A DNA stretch of 64,000 bases from Planococcus sp. MB-3u-03 (GTDB taxonomy: Bacteria > Bacillota > Bacilli > Bacillales_A > Planococcaceae): positions 2,461,501-2,525,500 of the forward strand of contig NZ_CP025135.1 of assembly GCF_002833405.1 (NCBI RefSeq). The letters run 5' to 3'. The translations under genes were made by a program, and so were the position numbers. Of this stretch, positions 17,417-26,923 are shown in pieces; positions within the stretch are counted from its first letter, which is position 1, and every line of letters starts with the position of its first letter. The notes under the pieces are model-generated. The model made no database searches, was not told the origin of the DNA, and worked only from the letters and a program-made list of their open reading frames with translations.

Positions 17417-18127
17417 CAAACGACGCTTTGCGGGTTGCTTCAGAAAGGTCGATATGTGGGAGTTCTTGACGGATCAGCCCGAAGATTTCTCCAATGAGCG
17501 CTGCCATTTGAATGCCGGATGGGGAATGAATTGGCGATTCAAGCCGAACAGCAGGCCCATGATATTCGTTTGGACGGAAACGACCACTTTGTAGAACATG
17601 AGCCAATCCTTCCGATGAACGAGTGCTTCCCGGTTGTTCCAACGGCTTCCGAAGTCGCTATAATAATTAATCCCCGCTTCTTGCAATTCAAGCGGATAAT
17701 GCTCGACTTGTTTTTTCAGCTGCTCAATCGCCGCATCCCCATAGAGCGGAATGCCGTATTGGACAGCTGCGACAATGCATTGCTTGTCCGGATCGACGTC
17801 GAGTTCTCGGGTCACTTGATGGATGGTTTGGCGGATCGTCTCGGTTAGGAAACTGCTGATTTCTAATTTCACGCCGTCCACTGTGTAGGTTTCCGCCCAT
17901 TCCTCCTCTTCATATGGATGAAATTCCAATAGTTCTCCGCCCAGTTGACGGATGATTTGTTGACGCTCTTCGTCGGATGGCGCTTGCCTCCAAAAGATGA
18001 GCAATTCAATATCCGAAAATTCGTCTTGCCAATCCCTCGATACCGATCCCACCAGCATGACCGCTTCTATATTAAGGATGTGTGCGTACTGTTCAGCAGC
18101 TCGCATCGCTAGTTTTTTGAGTTCCAT
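17400..18127 (-). pseudogene. Nucleotidyltransferase-like protein, one frame break as read
   Basis: The N-terminal domain has the nucleotidyltransferase signature: GSVSRDWQDEFSDIELLIFW, with GS and the metal-binding D-x-E. A helical C-terminal domain follows (WLMFYKVVVSVQTNIMGLLFGLNRQF...). The first frame ends at 17474, but the conserved C-terminus (LIGEIFGLIRQELPHIDLSEATRK...) continues in another frame to 17400, with one missing base near 17500. Such proteins modify aminoglycosides or small molecules; the substrate is unknown. Confidence 0.65.
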
Positions 18128-18226
18128 TCCATCGTTCGTTCCGACTTTGGCAATCGGCCAGGTCTTATTAGCTTTACTATATATTTTTCTTTATACATTT
18201 CCTATCTCTTTTACATATCAACAGAA

Positions 18227-18267
18227 ACAGAGCGTCCACTCAAATTGAGTAGACGCTCTGTTTTTTT
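18227..18267. terminator. Strong terminator hairpin beyond copB
   Basis: ACAGAGCGTCCACTC/GAGTAGACGCTCTGT stem with one mismatch, followed by seven T on the plus strand and by UUUCUG on the minus strand. It lies 14 nt after the copB stop. Confidence 0.75.
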
Positions 18268-18280
18268 ATGGCTATTCATT

Positions 18281-20398
18281 TTAAGCCTTCAGTAATTTCG
18301 CATTGATCGCGACGATGACCGTACTCAAGCTCATGAACACGGCACCGACTGCCGGGCTGACGATGATGCCCCACGGTGCCAGGACGCCGGCAGCGAGCGG
18401 GATGGCGAAAATATTATAGCCGGTCGCCCACCACAAGTTCTGGACCATTTTGCGGTAGGTCTTTTTCGACAAATCGATGAGCGCGACAACATCGTTCGGA
18501 TTGCTTTTGACGAGGACGACGTCTGCTGTTTCCATCGCAACATCTGTCCCGGCGCCGATTGCGATGCCGAGGTCGGCGGTTGCGAGTGCGGGGGCATCGT
18601 TTACGCCGTCTCCGGTCATGGCGACGCGCCAGCCTTTGTCTTTGATTTTCTTGATTTGGTTCGCTTTGTCGTCCGGCAGCACTTCGGCGTATACTTCCTC
18701 GATGCCAAGTTGCGCGGCGACCCAGTTGGCGACTTTTTGGTTGTCGCCTGTCAGCATGATCGAGTGGATGCCTTTTTCCTTCAAAGCCGCGACCGCTTGT
18801 TTTGCTGTGTCGCGCACCATATCAGCAAGCGCGATCATGCCGGCGAGCTTGTCATCCGCCAGAACGAAAACAACTGTTTTGCCTTCTTCCGACAAAGCGT
18901 TAAAGACGTGTTCATCATATGGCAGGTTTTCGCCTTTGATATAACCAGGGCTGACGGCGTTGACTTTCATGCCGTCTACTTGGCCTTGTATGCCTTTGCC
19001 GGTGATTGATTCGAAATCGGTGACTTTGCCGATCGTCAAGTTGCGTTCTTTTGCTGATTGGACGATCCCCGTCGCAATCGGGTGTTCCGAGTTCTGCTCG
19101 ATCGCTGCGGCGAGCTGCAACACTTGTTCTTCGCTGTAGCCTTCGCTGGCGACGATGTCGGTGACCCCAAACTCGCCCTTCGTCAGGGTTCCTGTTTTAT
19201 CGAAGACGACGGCGTTCAAATTGCGCGCCCCTTCGAAATCGGCACGGTTGCGGATCAATAAGCCTTGCTTCGCTGAAATCGATGTCGATACCGCGACGAC
19301 GAGCGGTGCTGCAAGACCAAGTGCGTGCGGGCAGGTGATGACCATGACCGTCACCATGCGTTCGATGGCGATATCAAACGAGTAGCCGAGTGCAAGCCAG
19401 GCAAACAGCGTAACGAATCCGGCGACGAGCGCCAAATAAAACAGCCATTTCGCGGCACGGTTCGTTAAATCCTGCGTTCTGGATTTTGATTCCTGGGCTT
19501 CCTTGACCATCGTGATGACTTGGGACAAATACGAATCTTCCCCGGTCTTCTCGACTTCCACGACGAGCGAACCCTCTTTATTGACCGATCCGCCGATGAC
19601 CGCATCGCCGTCTTCTTTTTCAATCGGGATCGATTCACCCGTCAGCATCGATTCATCGACTGCGGAACGGCCTTCGACGATGACACCATCGACTGGAATC
19701 TTCTCGCCCGGCTTGACCAATACCCAGTCCTTGTTGCGGATTTCGGACAAAGGCACATCTTCGACTTGTTTATCGTCATCCAAGCGATGCGCTTCATTGG
19801 GCATCAATTTGACGAGCTGTTCGAGCGCGTTCGACGCCCCCATAATGGAGCGCATTTCAATCCAATGCCCAAGCAGCATGATGACGACCAATGTCGCGAG
19901 CTCCCAGTACAGCTGATTGCCGTCCCAGCCGAACACGACGACGGTGCTATAGCTGTAGGCGATGGTGATCGCGAGCGCAATCAAGGTCATCATGCCTGGC
20001 GCTTTGTCTTTCAGTTCAGCGATGCCGCCCACAAGAAACGGCCAGCCGCCATAGAAAAAGACGATTGTCGACAAGGCAAACAACACATACATATCGTTGT
20101 CAAAGCGCCAATCGACGCCCATGAAATGCTGGATCATCGGTGAAATCGCAAGGATCGGGAGGGTCAGGATCAGCGAGATGAAAAAGCGCTTCTTGAAATC
20201 CTCCACCATGTCTTCATGTCCACCGTGCCCGTGATGGCCGTGTCCGCCTCCGTGATCTTCCGAGTCATGTCCGTTATGCTCATGTTCTGTGTGCACATGC
20301 TCTTCCTGCACGGTCGAATCGCCTTCATGCATGCCATGATGGCCTGTACCTGGTGAATGATCGTCTGCATGCGGTTTCGTTTCGTCATGTTTTGCCAT
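18281..20398 (-). CDS. copB: Copper-translocating P-type ATPase, CopB type
   Basis: A 705-residue P1B-ATPase. The first 65 residues are a His-rich cytoplasmic tail (about 20 His). It has the TGES actuator loop, the transmembrane CPH motif ([13 protein letters not shown]), phosphorylation motif DKTGTLT, HP motif (SEHPIA) and hinge [11 protein letters not shown] His-rich N-terminus with CPH instead of CPC marks the CopB (P1B-3) subgroup, which exports Cu(II)/Ag rather than Cu(I) in characterised members. It is divergent from the Cys-rich copper-binding gene at 20611 and next to a two-component system, forming a copper resistance locus. Confidence 0.93.
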   Translation of the reverse strand: MAKHDETKPHADDHSPGTGHHGMHEGDSTVQEEHVHTEHEHNGHDSEDHGGGHGHHGHGGHEDMVEDFKKRFFISLILTLPILAISPMIQHFMGVDWRFDNDMYVLFALSTIVFFYGGWPFLVGGIAELKDKAPGMMTLIALAITIAYSYSTVVVFGWDGNQLYWELATLVVIMLLGHWIEMRSIMGASNALEQLVKLMPNEAHRLDDDKQVEDVPLSEIRNKDWVLVKPGEKIPVDGVIVEGRSAVDESMLTGESIPIEKEDGDAVIGGSVNKEGSLVVEVEKTGEDSYLSQVITMVKEAQESKSRTQDLTNRAAKWLFYLALVAGFVTLFAWLALGYSFDIAIERMVTVMVITCPHALGLAAPLVVAVSTSISAKQGLLIRNRADFEGARNLNAVVFDKTGTLTKGEFGVTDIVASEGYSEEQVLQLAAAIEQNSEHPIATGIVQSAKERNLTIGKVTDFESITGKGIQGQVDGMKVNAVSPGYIKGENLPYDEHVFNALSEEGKTVVFVLADDKLAGMIALADMVRDTAKQAVAALKEKGIHSIMLTGDNQKVANWVAAQLGIEEVYAEVLPDDKANQIKKIKDKGWRVAMTGDGVNDAPALATADLGIAIGAGTDVAMETADVVLVKSNPNDVVALIDLSKKTYRKMVQNLWWATGYNIFAIPLAAGVLAPWGIIVSPAVGAVFMSLSTVIVAINAKLLKA

Positions 20399-20440
20399 TA
20401 GCTTTCACCTCTCGGATCGTTTTTCGGTTCTCTTGACTAC

Positions 20441-20475
20441 ATTATAAGCTTCAATTATCGAGAAATTATCGAGAA
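20441..20475 (-). promoter_or_regulatory. copB promoter with 11-bp-spaced direct repeats
   Basis: On the minus strand a TATAAT -10 box (20441-20446) is preceded by two copies of TTCTCGATAATT starting 11 bases apart (20453-20475), covering the -35 region. Direct repeats at one helical turn are the standard binding pattern of OmpR-family response regulators, and such a regulator is encoded at 20991-21668. The link is inference. Confidence 0.55.
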
Positions 20476-20610
20476 CCGCCAAGCATGCCCTATCCGGAAT
20501 TTGTGCAGTTTCTATGGAATTTCCGTGGAGTTCGGCACATTCCGTTTACTTCCAGTTCAAGCGGGAAATTTCCTTACTGACAACTTAAATCTAATGAGGA
20601 GGTTTTTGGA

Positions 20611-20943
20611 ATGGCTCAAGAACAACACCAGCAATTGCTCGAAACGCTGCACGATTGCATGGCAGCGTGCAACCATTGCTTCGATGCTTGCTTACAGGAA
20701 GACGATGTCAAGATGATGGCGGAATGCATCCGGTTGGACCGGGAATGCGCAGATATGTGCGCGTATCTGGAACAAGCGATTACCCGCAATTCACCGTTCG
20801 TTTCCCAACTGGCTAAAGTATGTGCAGAAATCTGCCAGACTTGCGGCGACGAATGCCAGAAACACGCCGATATGCACGATCATTGCAAACGCTGTGCAGA
20901 AGCTTGCCATAAATGCGCGGAAGCTTGCCGTTCAATCGCATAA
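20611..20943 (+). CDS. Cys-rich four-helix-bundle copper-binding protein (Csp3/DUF326 type)
   Basis: A 110-residue cytosolic protein with 16 Cys arranged as CxxxC/CxxC pairs on predicted helices (HDCMAACNHCFDAC, AKVCAEICQTCGDEC, HCKRCAEACHKCAEAC). That is the layout of the Csp copper storage proteins, whose Cys line the core of a four-helix bundle and bind many Cu(I). No signal peptide, so Csp3-like. GAGGAGG precedes the ATG. It diverges from copB across a shared 212-bp regulatory region. Confidence 0.88.
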   Translation: MAQEQHQQLLETLHDCMAACNHCFDACLQEDDVKMMAECIRLDRECADMCAYLEQAITRNSPFVSQLAKVCAEICQTCGDECQKHADMHDHCKRCAEACHKCAEACRSIA

Positions 20944-20950
20944 GACAGAG

Positions 20951-20984
20951 AGAGCCAGCTGGAACGTTTCCCGCTGGCTCTTTT
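20951..20984. terminator. Bidirectional terminator between csp-like and response-regulator genes
   Basis: GAGCCAGC/GCTGGCTC stem followed by TTTT on the plus strand, in the convergent gap. Confidence 0.8.
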
Positions 20985-20990
20985 GTGCGT

Positions 20991-21668
20991 TTATTCGGCT
21001 TCGTTCAACCATTTATAGCCGACGCCCCAAACGGTCAGGAAATGCTTGTCGACCGGAAAGCCGGATTGGCGGATTTTCTCCCGGACGTTGCGGACGTGCG
21101 AATCGATCGTGCGCCCTTCTGTTTCCGAGTCATAGCCCCAGATGAGCAAAATCAATTGGTCGCGCGAAAACACTTTGCCCGGGTTTTTCACTAATTGCCC
21201 GACCATGAAGAATTCTTTCGGCGTCAGTTTGATCGGCGTACCCAAATAGCTCAGTTCAAAGCGTTCTTCGTTCCATTTCAAACCGCCCACTTCGATAATG
21301 TTTTTCGGCGCCTGCCGCCTGAGCAGCGCTTCGATGCGGGCGAGCAATTCTTCTTCATTAAATGGCTTGGTGATGTAATCATCCGCGCCGAGCTTGAGCC
21401 CTTTGACGATGTCTTCCTGCTGCTCGCGCGCCGTCAGCATGATGATCGGCACATCGGAAAAACTGCGGATTTTGGCGCATAGCTCAAAACCGCTCATCTC
21501 GGGCATCATGATGTCGAGCAAGACGATATCGAACGCCTGCGTTTCCAAATAACGCAAAGCTTCCCGCGGTCCTTGCGCTTTTGTGCATTGATACTGATGG
21601 GGCGTTAAATACAAGGACAATAAATCGAGCATGCGCTGCTCGTCGTCGATCAATAAAATTTTATGCAC
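20991..21668 (-). CDS. OmpR-family response regulator
   Basis: A 225-residue protein. The receiver domain has the DD pair near the N-terminus, the phospho-acceptor Asp in IVLLDIMMPEM, and the Thr and Lys switch residues (MLTAR, YITKPF). The C-terminal winged helix has ELSYLGTPIKLTPKEFFMVGQL and RTIDSHVRNVREKIR. It overlaps the kinase gene by 8 bases. Position beside copB and the csp-like gene suggests copper or metal sensing; inference from context. Confidence 0.9.
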   Translation of the reverse strand: MHKILLIDDEQRMLDLLSLYLTPHQYQCTKAQGPREALRYLETQAFDIVLLDIMMPEMSGFELCAKIRSFSDVPIIMLTAREQQEDIVKGLKLGADDYITKPFNEEELLARIEALLRRQAPKNIIEVGGLKWNEERFELSYLGTPIKLTPKEFFMVGQLVKNPGKVFSRDQLILLIWGYDSETEGRTIDSHVRNVREKIRQSGFPVDKHFLTVWGVGYKWLNEAE

Positions 21669-23049
21669 GCCCGTCCCCCCTTTTCAATGTAATGGTGACC
21701 GTCGTTCCCAACTTCGGCGTAGAATCGATGGTGATGTGGCCGCCGTGCGATTCGACCAGCTCCTTGGCGATTGCGAGTCCAAGACCGCTGCCGCCAAACT
21801 GACGGGATCTGGATTTGTCTACGCGGTACAGGCGGTCGAAGACAAACGGCAAGTCTTTTTGCGGAATGCCTTCGCCCGCATCGGTCACGCTCAGTGTGAT
21901 GGATTCCTGGTCTTGACGCCCTTGCAAGGTCAACGTAGTGTTCGGCTCGGAATGCTTGCGCGCATTGTCGAGGATATTCAGCAAGACTTGCTGGAAACGC
22001 GCCGGGTCGATCCACGCGGTGATTTCCGGATCGCATTCGACTGAAATCGTGATGTTCTTGTCATTGAATGCCGGGCGCACGAGCGCTGCGACCGAATGGC
22101 ATAGCGCATCGATCTGCACTTGTTCTTTCTGGATCGTAAATTGATTGTGGTCGAGCTGTGCCAGTTCGAATAGTTGCTTGATGAGCTTCGTCAAATGGCC
22201 GGTTTCCTCGCGGATGATCGCGAGGTATTCATCCCGCTCTTGTTCCGTCAGCCCAGGGCGGCTCGCGATATCGGCGTAGCCTTTCACATAGGTGAGCGGC
22301 GTGCGCAGTTCATGGGAGATGCTCGCAAGAAAATCGTTGCGTTCTTGCTTGAGCCGGTCCAAATCATCGGATAGATGGGTGATGGCATTCGCCAGTTCAC
22401 CGAGCTCATCGTTGCGTTCGATATGAAGCGCCACTTCGCTTTGGCCTTTGCCCAGTTTCTCGGTCGCTTCTTTCATGCGAATGAGCGGCAAGGTGATAAA
22501 GCGCGACAATAGGAAAATGGTGATGACCGTCAACAGCACCGAGATCAAGCCGCCGAGAATGAATTGATTTCTCATGCGGTCGACCATTTCTTTAATATGA
22601 TTCGTTTCCGCGAACATAAAGACATGGCCGCGGTGCTCGCCGCCGATGGTGATCGGGCTGTCGGTCGCGATAAAGCGCTCGTCGCGCCAATTGTCTTCAA
22701 GGATTTCGCCTTGTTCCGGAATCTGTTCGATATCGGTATGGCCGAGCACGTCGAGCATTTCCGGTTCGATCCGGTCGGAATGGGTCAATTCATTGCCGGT
22801 TTCATCCGTGATGATGACAATGAAGTCCGAGGACGATTCCATCATCGCGACGTGGGACAAGGTCGTTTCGTTGAAGCTGTCTTCGAGCACTTCGCTATGG
22901 GTATTGCCCCTCGCGAGCAAGTTTGTCATCACTTCATCGACGCGTTCGTTGACATAGGTGATGTAGAGCGTCGAAAACAAGAACAATTCGATGCTGACGA
23001 TGAAGAAGAAAAATAATAGGCCGATTTTTAATGCCAGTCGATTGAACAT
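21661..23049 (-). CDS. Sensor histidine kinase
   Basis: A 462-residue kinase. TM1 is residues about 8-30, with an extracytoplasmic sensor of about 130 residues. TM2 is about 165-187, then HAMP (RFITLPLIRMKEATEKLG). The H-box is SISHELRTPLTYVKGYADI, then the N box (LLNILDNARKH), G1 (DAGEGIP) and G2 (GGSGLGLAIAKELVESHGG). The sensor has no obvious Met/His-rich metal site. Forms a two-gene operon with the response regulator. Confidence 0.9.
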   Translation of the reverse strand: MFNRLALKIGLLFFFFIVSIELFLFSTLYITYVNERVDEVMTNLLARGNTHSEVLEDSFNETTLSHVAMMESSSDFIVIITDETGNELTHSDRIEPEMLDVLGHTDIEQIPEQGEILEDNWRDERFIATDSPITIGGEHRGHVFMFAETNHIKEMVDRMRNQFILGGLISVLLTVITIFLLSRFITLPLIRMKEATEKLGKGQSEVALHIERNDELGELANAITHLSDDLDRLKQERNDFLASISHELRTPLTYVKGYADIASRPGLTEQERDEYLAIIREETGHLTKLIKQLFELAQLDHNQFTIQKEQVQIDALCHSVAALVRPAFNDKNITISVECDPEITAWIDPARFQQVLLNILDNARKHSEPNTTLTLQGRQDQESITLSVTDAGEGIPQKDLPFVFDRLYRVDKSRSRQFGGSGLGLAIAKELVESHGGHITIDSTPKLGTTVTITLKRGDGRA

Positions 23050-23096
23050 ATACTCCCTCTTTCAGCGACTCTTTTTTTCACAAAATGATACCGTAT

Positions 23097-23287
23097 ATTC
23101 CGCAAAACCGCTCCGAAAAGCTTTGCTCAACTCTCACTTTGTTCGAGCATCGCAAATGAATAAGCTCAGCTTCTCTTCGCTTATTCATTTCCTGTGGGCG
23201 AGCGCCGAGCCTCCTCAGTCGCTCCGCGCCTTGCGGGGTCTCGGCTGTCTCGCTTTCCCACGGGAGTCTCCGCAGTTTTGCTCCATA
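23097..23287 (-). repeat. Dispersed palindromic repeat family A, copy 3, carrying a nested 76-bp module
   Basis: Nearly identical over about 100 bases to copy 4 (23590-23707), including the flanks TTCCGCAAAACCGCT and GCAGTTTTGCTCCAT. It is interrupted at 23115-23190 by a module that also occurs in copy 7. The repeat begins 48 bp upstream of the kinase start. Confidence 0.85.
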
Positions 23288-23589
23288 TTTTGAACTTAAT
23301 ATGATGTTGTAGTTTGTATCAAAAGCAGAATCATTTCATCAATTTAAGTTTCATCGTTTATAAAAGTTTCTGGATTGAACGTATTATTCCTTTATATATA
23401 GCAATTCATTCTACTATACCGGATAAGTTTCGAGTTTTTGTGCATATCCGGGAAAAGCTGCTTGCTTCTGCCACATAAAACTTAATTAATTTCCAGAAAG
23501 ATAAATTGTCACGTTTCCTGCACACTTTATGCAGAACTTCGGGGTAGCTTAACCATATAGGGCGTGTTTCATATTTTCTTCCGTTGACA

Positions 23590-23707
23590 TTCCGCAAAAC
23601 CGCTACGCTTTCCTGTGGGCGAGCGCCAAGCCTCCTCAGTCGCTTTGCTCCTTGCGGGGTCTCGGCTGTCTCGCTTTCCCACGGGAGTCTCCGCAGTTTT
23701 GCTCCAT
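23590..23707 (-). repeat. Dispersed palindromic repeat family A, copy 4
   Basis: Direct repeat of copy 3 without the nested module. The motif order is GTGGGCGAGCGCC, CCTCCTCAGTCGCT, TGCGGGGTCTCGGC and CCCACGGGAGTCTCCGC. The 300 bases between copies 3 and 4 are AT-rich with no gene. Confidence 0.85.
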
Positions 23708-23789
23708 GTCTATCAGACAGAAAATAGAAGCTGCTCGTTGTTAGTATTTAATTCCAGGAAGCATACAACTAAGAAAAGAGGGGTAGAAA

Positions 23790-24420
23790 ATGATTAAAGA
23801 CAAGATGATGATGGGTGCGATGTCGATTGTGGCTGCTTTGGCGCTATCGGCGTGCAACCCAGATCCGTCGCCTTCCGATGCACCGATGGATATGGATGAG
23901 CAAATGGACGAGAACATGGGAGAGAATTCGATGAGATGAACGACCAAATGGATGAAAATATGGACGATGAAGATGCCATATGATGGATCATTCCGGTTCC
24001 GGCGAAGTTCCGGACGATTTGCAGGAAGCACAAAATCCAACATATGAAGTCGGAGGACAAGCCATTATCGAGACAGATCATATGAGCGGTATGCAAGGTG
24101 CTGAAGCAACCATCGCCGGCGCATATGATACGACTGTGTACGCGGTGAGCTATACGCCTGAGGGCGGTGGCGATCCTGTCGAAGACCACAAATGGGTGAT
24201 CCACGAAGAATTAGAAGATGCACCTGAAGAACCTTACGCAGCGGGAGATGAAGTCGTGCTCGATGCCGACCACATGGAAGGCATGGACGGCGCTTCTGCA
24301 ACCATCGATTCTGCCGAACAGACGACTGTTTACATGATTGATTTCACAACAACCGATACTGAAGAAGAAGTGACCAACCATAAATGGGTCACAGAAGATG
24401 AATTAGCGCCTGTTGAGTAA
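23790..24420 (+). pseudogene. YdhK-family (DUF1541) lipoprotein, two frame breaks as read
   Basis: Lipoprotein start MIKDKMMMGAMSIVAALALS-AC, then a Met/Asp-rich segment (DMDEQMDENM...). Two tandem DUF1541 units follow, each of the pattern DHMxGMxGAxATIxxAxxTTVYxxxYTP...DHKWVxxxEL. Breaks lie near 23925 and 23978, each one missing base. YdhK-type proteins are frequent in copper and heavy-metal loci. The Met-rich stretch could bind Cu extracellularly (inference). Confidence 0.8.
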
Positions 24421-24452
24421 CACACGACCAAAAAATCATAAAGGAGAGAGAG

Positions 24453-24905
24453 ATGATGAATAATTATTTGAAATTCGGAATCATGATCGGAACGTCTACC
24501 TTCATTATGTATTGGCTGATGTATTTGAATGTCTTTGAGTTTGCACATGTCGCATTTAGTGAAACGCGGCTCTATATGGCTTTGATCATGGGCTCTGTGA
24601 TGGCGATCGTCATGTTGCTGTTCATGTGGCCGATGTACAAGAACAAGAAAGCAAATGCCGGAATCCTTGCCGGCAGCGCGCTGATCTTCGCCTTATCGCT
24701 TTACCTCGTACGCAGCCAAGTGCTCATTGAAGACACCGGCTGGATGAAAGCGATGATCCCCCACCACTCGATTGCGATTTTGACGAGTGAACGCGCGAAC
24801 ATTTCCGACCCGCGCGTGAGACAGTTGGCGGATGAAATCATCGAAGCCCAGCGCAAGGAAATCGCGGAGATGGAACAATTGATCGAGGACTTAGAGAATG
24901 AATAA
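24453..24905 (+). CDS. Membrane-anchored DUF305 protein
   Basis: A 150-residue protein. Three membrane helices fill residues about 7-93, then the extracytoplasmic DUF305 signature MIPHHSIAI and an amphipathic helix (DEIIEAQRKEIAEMEQL). The MxxHH motif of this ferritin-like family is thought to bind metal. GGAGAG precedes the start. It follows the YdhK gene by 32 bases, likely one metal-response operon. Confidence 0.82.
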   Translation: MMNNYLKFGIMIGTSTFIMYWLMYLNVFEFAHVAFSETRLYMALIMGSVMAIVMLLFMWPMYKNKKANAGILAGSALIFALSLYLVRSQVLIEDTGWMKAMIPHHSIAILTSERANISDPRVRQLADEIIEAQRKEIAEMEQLIEDLENE

Positions 24906-24915
24906 TAAACATTTC

Positions 24916-24959
24916 AAAGAGAAAGACGTGCTGAAATTCCAGCACGTCTTTCTCTTTTT
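24916..24959. terminator. Strong bidirectional terminator
   Basis: AAAGAGAAAGACGTGCTG/CAGCACGTCTTTCTCTTT, 18-bp perfect stem with T tails on both strands. It serves the DUF305 gene and the convergent MFS gene. Confidence 0.88.
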
Positions 24960-26214
24960 AAATTGACGGCCTTTCGCCTTCCAATGCAAATTCGGCTGCA
25001 TCGCTCTCTTTGGATTGCTTGAAACTCACCGCCAACAGCAACAGCGAAATCCCGAACATGACGGCGGTCGAAGCGACGACCACTGGCTGAACGGAAATCA
25101 GTTCCGACGCCACACCGATGATCGCTGTCGTGATGATGATGAGCAGTGCTTCTAGAAGACTATAGACGCTGACGGTCCTGCCCATGACGTCGACAGGGAT
25201 ATGGTTTTGCGTGAAGGTGTGGAAACCGGTATTGGCGAAGGCGAGCGAGAACGCTAGGATGAAAAATCCGGTCGCTGCGCCGGCGAATGAACTCGAGAAC
25301 GCGTAGACGAGATAACCAATCGACACCATCACCGATCCACCGCCAATCAATGCAGCGACAGTCAATTTCTTCGTGAACACGGTATTGACGATAGCCCCAA
25401 CAATAATCCCGGATCCTGCGATACTCACGAGAAATCCGTATTCGCCGTCTGTCAGGCCGAGCACCCGTTTCGAGAAGGTCGCTTCCTGTGAATCGATCGC
25501 CGTCGCCATGACCATCATGCAGCTGAATAAAAAGAAGACCGTCATGACAAGAACGTAGCGTTTGCTGAAGGCTATAACGATTCTCCAGTCAGCACGGACT
25601 ATTTCCCAGGACATACGTTCAGGAAGTTTCACGTCTCCTTTCTTTTGTTCAAGCTTCGGCATAAAACTAAGTATGATTGCAGAAACGAGGAGAGCAACTG
25701 CGTTCAAATAAATGGCCGTCACCGGCGTTCCCATCATGAACAAGACACCAGCGACTGCCGGACCGATAAGAAAGGCGCCTGAGTCGATCAGGCTGCGGAA
25801 TGCATTAAAGCGCTGGCGGTTTTTCTCGGGGATCAGTTTGGTGATATACGTCATCGACGCCGGTTCAAACATCGAACCTGCCATATTGATGAGCAGCACG
25901 AATACGTAAATGAGCCATAAAGTTGAAGCGAACGGCAGGCAAGCGATGAGCACTGCCCGCAACAGATCAAGCGTGATCATCAAATTGCGCTGGTCGACCC
26001 GGTCGATGACGTTGCCTGACCAAAAGTTCGTCAATAGTGTCGCAGCGGGCTTGACGATATAAAGCCCCGCGACTGCAAGCGCCGATCCGGTCATGTCGAG
26101 CACGATCAAGTTCAAGGCGATCAAATACACCCATGCCCCGAAGTTCGCGATGCCGATGCCTGTCAGTAATACAGCTGGCTCCCGCCATTCTTTGTCTTTC
26201 CATATCCCTTTCAT
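24958..26214 (-). CDS. MFS transporter under T-box control
   Basis: A 418-residue permease with 12 predicted helices. It has an MFS-type loop between helices 2 and 3 (SGNVIDRVDQRNLMI) and a central loop rich in Lys/Glu, like the YfiS/enterobactin-exporter-type MFS branch. The ATG at 26214 (MKGIWKD) was preferred; a GTG at 26226 is an alternative with a weaker site. The T-box leader directly upstream means expression rises when a specific tRNA is uncharged, so an amino acid or amino-acid-derived substrate is expected. Confidence 0.82.
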   Translation of the reverse strand: MKGIWKDKEWREPAVLLTGIGIANFGAWVYLIALNLIVLDMTGSALAVAGLYIVKPAATLLTNFWSGNVIDRVDQRNLMITLDLLRAVLIACLPFASTLWLIYVFVLLINMAGSMFEPASMTYITKLIPEKNRQRFNAFRSLIDSGAFLIGPAVAGVLFMMGTPVTAIYLNAVALLVSAIILSFMPKLEQKKGDVKLPERMSWEIVRADWRIVIAFSKRYVLVMTVFFLFSCMMVMATAIDSQEATFSKRVLGLTDGEYGFLVSIAGSGIIVGAIVNTVFTKKLTVAALIGGGSVMVSIGYLVYAFSSSFAGAATGFFILAFSLAFANTGFHTFTQNHIPVDVMGRTVSVYSLLEALLIIITTAIIGVASELISVQPVVVASTAVMFGISLLLLAVSFKQSKESDAAEFALEGERPSI

Positions 26215-26249
26215 CTCCGCCACCACTTTCCGTTAATTTTTGGGCAAAT

Positions 26250-26525
26250 AAAAAAATCCCGCCCCCAAGACAATTGTCTTGGGGACGAGATTCCGGTCGT
26301 GGTGCCACCCCTGTTCGCCCATATGTCGCCATATGGGTCTCATTCGGTACATTGGATCTATACCTGAGCTCTGTAACGGGAGCTCCCGCCGCATCATCCC
26401 CGCCTGGTTCCGATGCGGTGCTCAGAGGCTTGTTTCGCTGGCATCCTTTTGCCCCGTTCCACCACCCTGGAGCTCTCTAGGAAAAGGATTTGCCAGCTAC
26501 TGTTCTCTTCGTCGCACTGAATTTT
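26250..26525 (-). promoter_or_regulatory. T-box riboswitch leader with terminator
   Basis: Minus-strand leader of about 275 nt. Stem I includes GACGAAGAGAACAGTA, AGAGAGC and a long GCTGGCA...TGCCAGC stem. The specifier side is GCGAAACAAGCCTCTGAGC. The T-box core is GGGGTGGCACCACG (26302-26315). The terminator is ATCTCGTCCCCAAGAC/GTCTTGGGGGCGGGAT plus seven U (26250-26292). The specifier triplet is ambiguous: AAC, ACA or CAA fit the loop. The C in TGGCACC pairs with a G discriminator, which favours Asn or Gln over Thr. Confidence 0.9.
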
Positions 26526-26594
26526 GATTTTTACTAGATTACCATGTGGAGATGGACTTGGTACATAATAAGTTTCTGTCCATTTCACCAACAT

Positions 26595-26900
26595 TCACTC
26601 AACCGTTACTCGGGATGCAAGAAAATAAGGAATATTAGGCGTGGTATCAAACGGGGTCACTTTGACGCGATCGCCTTCTTCCAGCTCCTCGAACGAGCTG
26701 ACGGCTCCGCTGAATTCGGTATGGTCGGTCAGGAAGATTTCCTCTGTGGCGTCTTGCCGCGCATCATCTGTATGGACTTCCAGAATAAAGCTTGCTTCCG
26801 TCTTTTCAGCCACTGTTCCTTCCAACCTTCCGCAACCTGTTAAAAATACTAATGAAATGATCAGTAAACTAATTAGCTTCTTTATTGTTCTCACTCCCAT
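26595..26900 (-). CDS. DUF3221-type lipoprotein
   Basis: About 100 residues. Lipobox FLTGC, then a small OB-like beta domain (GTVAEKTEASFILEVHTDD...EEIFLTDHTEFSG...EELEEGDRVKVTPF), typical of DUF3221. The start is uncertain between ATG 26900 and GTG 26894. It follows a 33-residue membrane peptide gene by 23 bases. Confidence 0.7.
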   Translation of the reverse strand: MGVRTIKKLISLLIISLVFLTGCGRLEGTVAEKTEASFILEVHTDDARQDATEEIFLTDHTEFSGAVSSFEELEEGDRVKVTPFDTTPNIPYFLASRVTVE

Positions 26901-26923
26901 CCCCGCAACATTTTATGTATTGC

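Noticed and set aside
19520..20143. 207-codon plus-strand frame opposite copB
   Set aside because: Antisense shadow of a strongly conserved P-type ATPase; no start signals.
26245..26530. Frames of 80-115 codons over the T-box leader
   Set aside because: They fall on the structured RNA leader and its terminator and have no ribosome sites.
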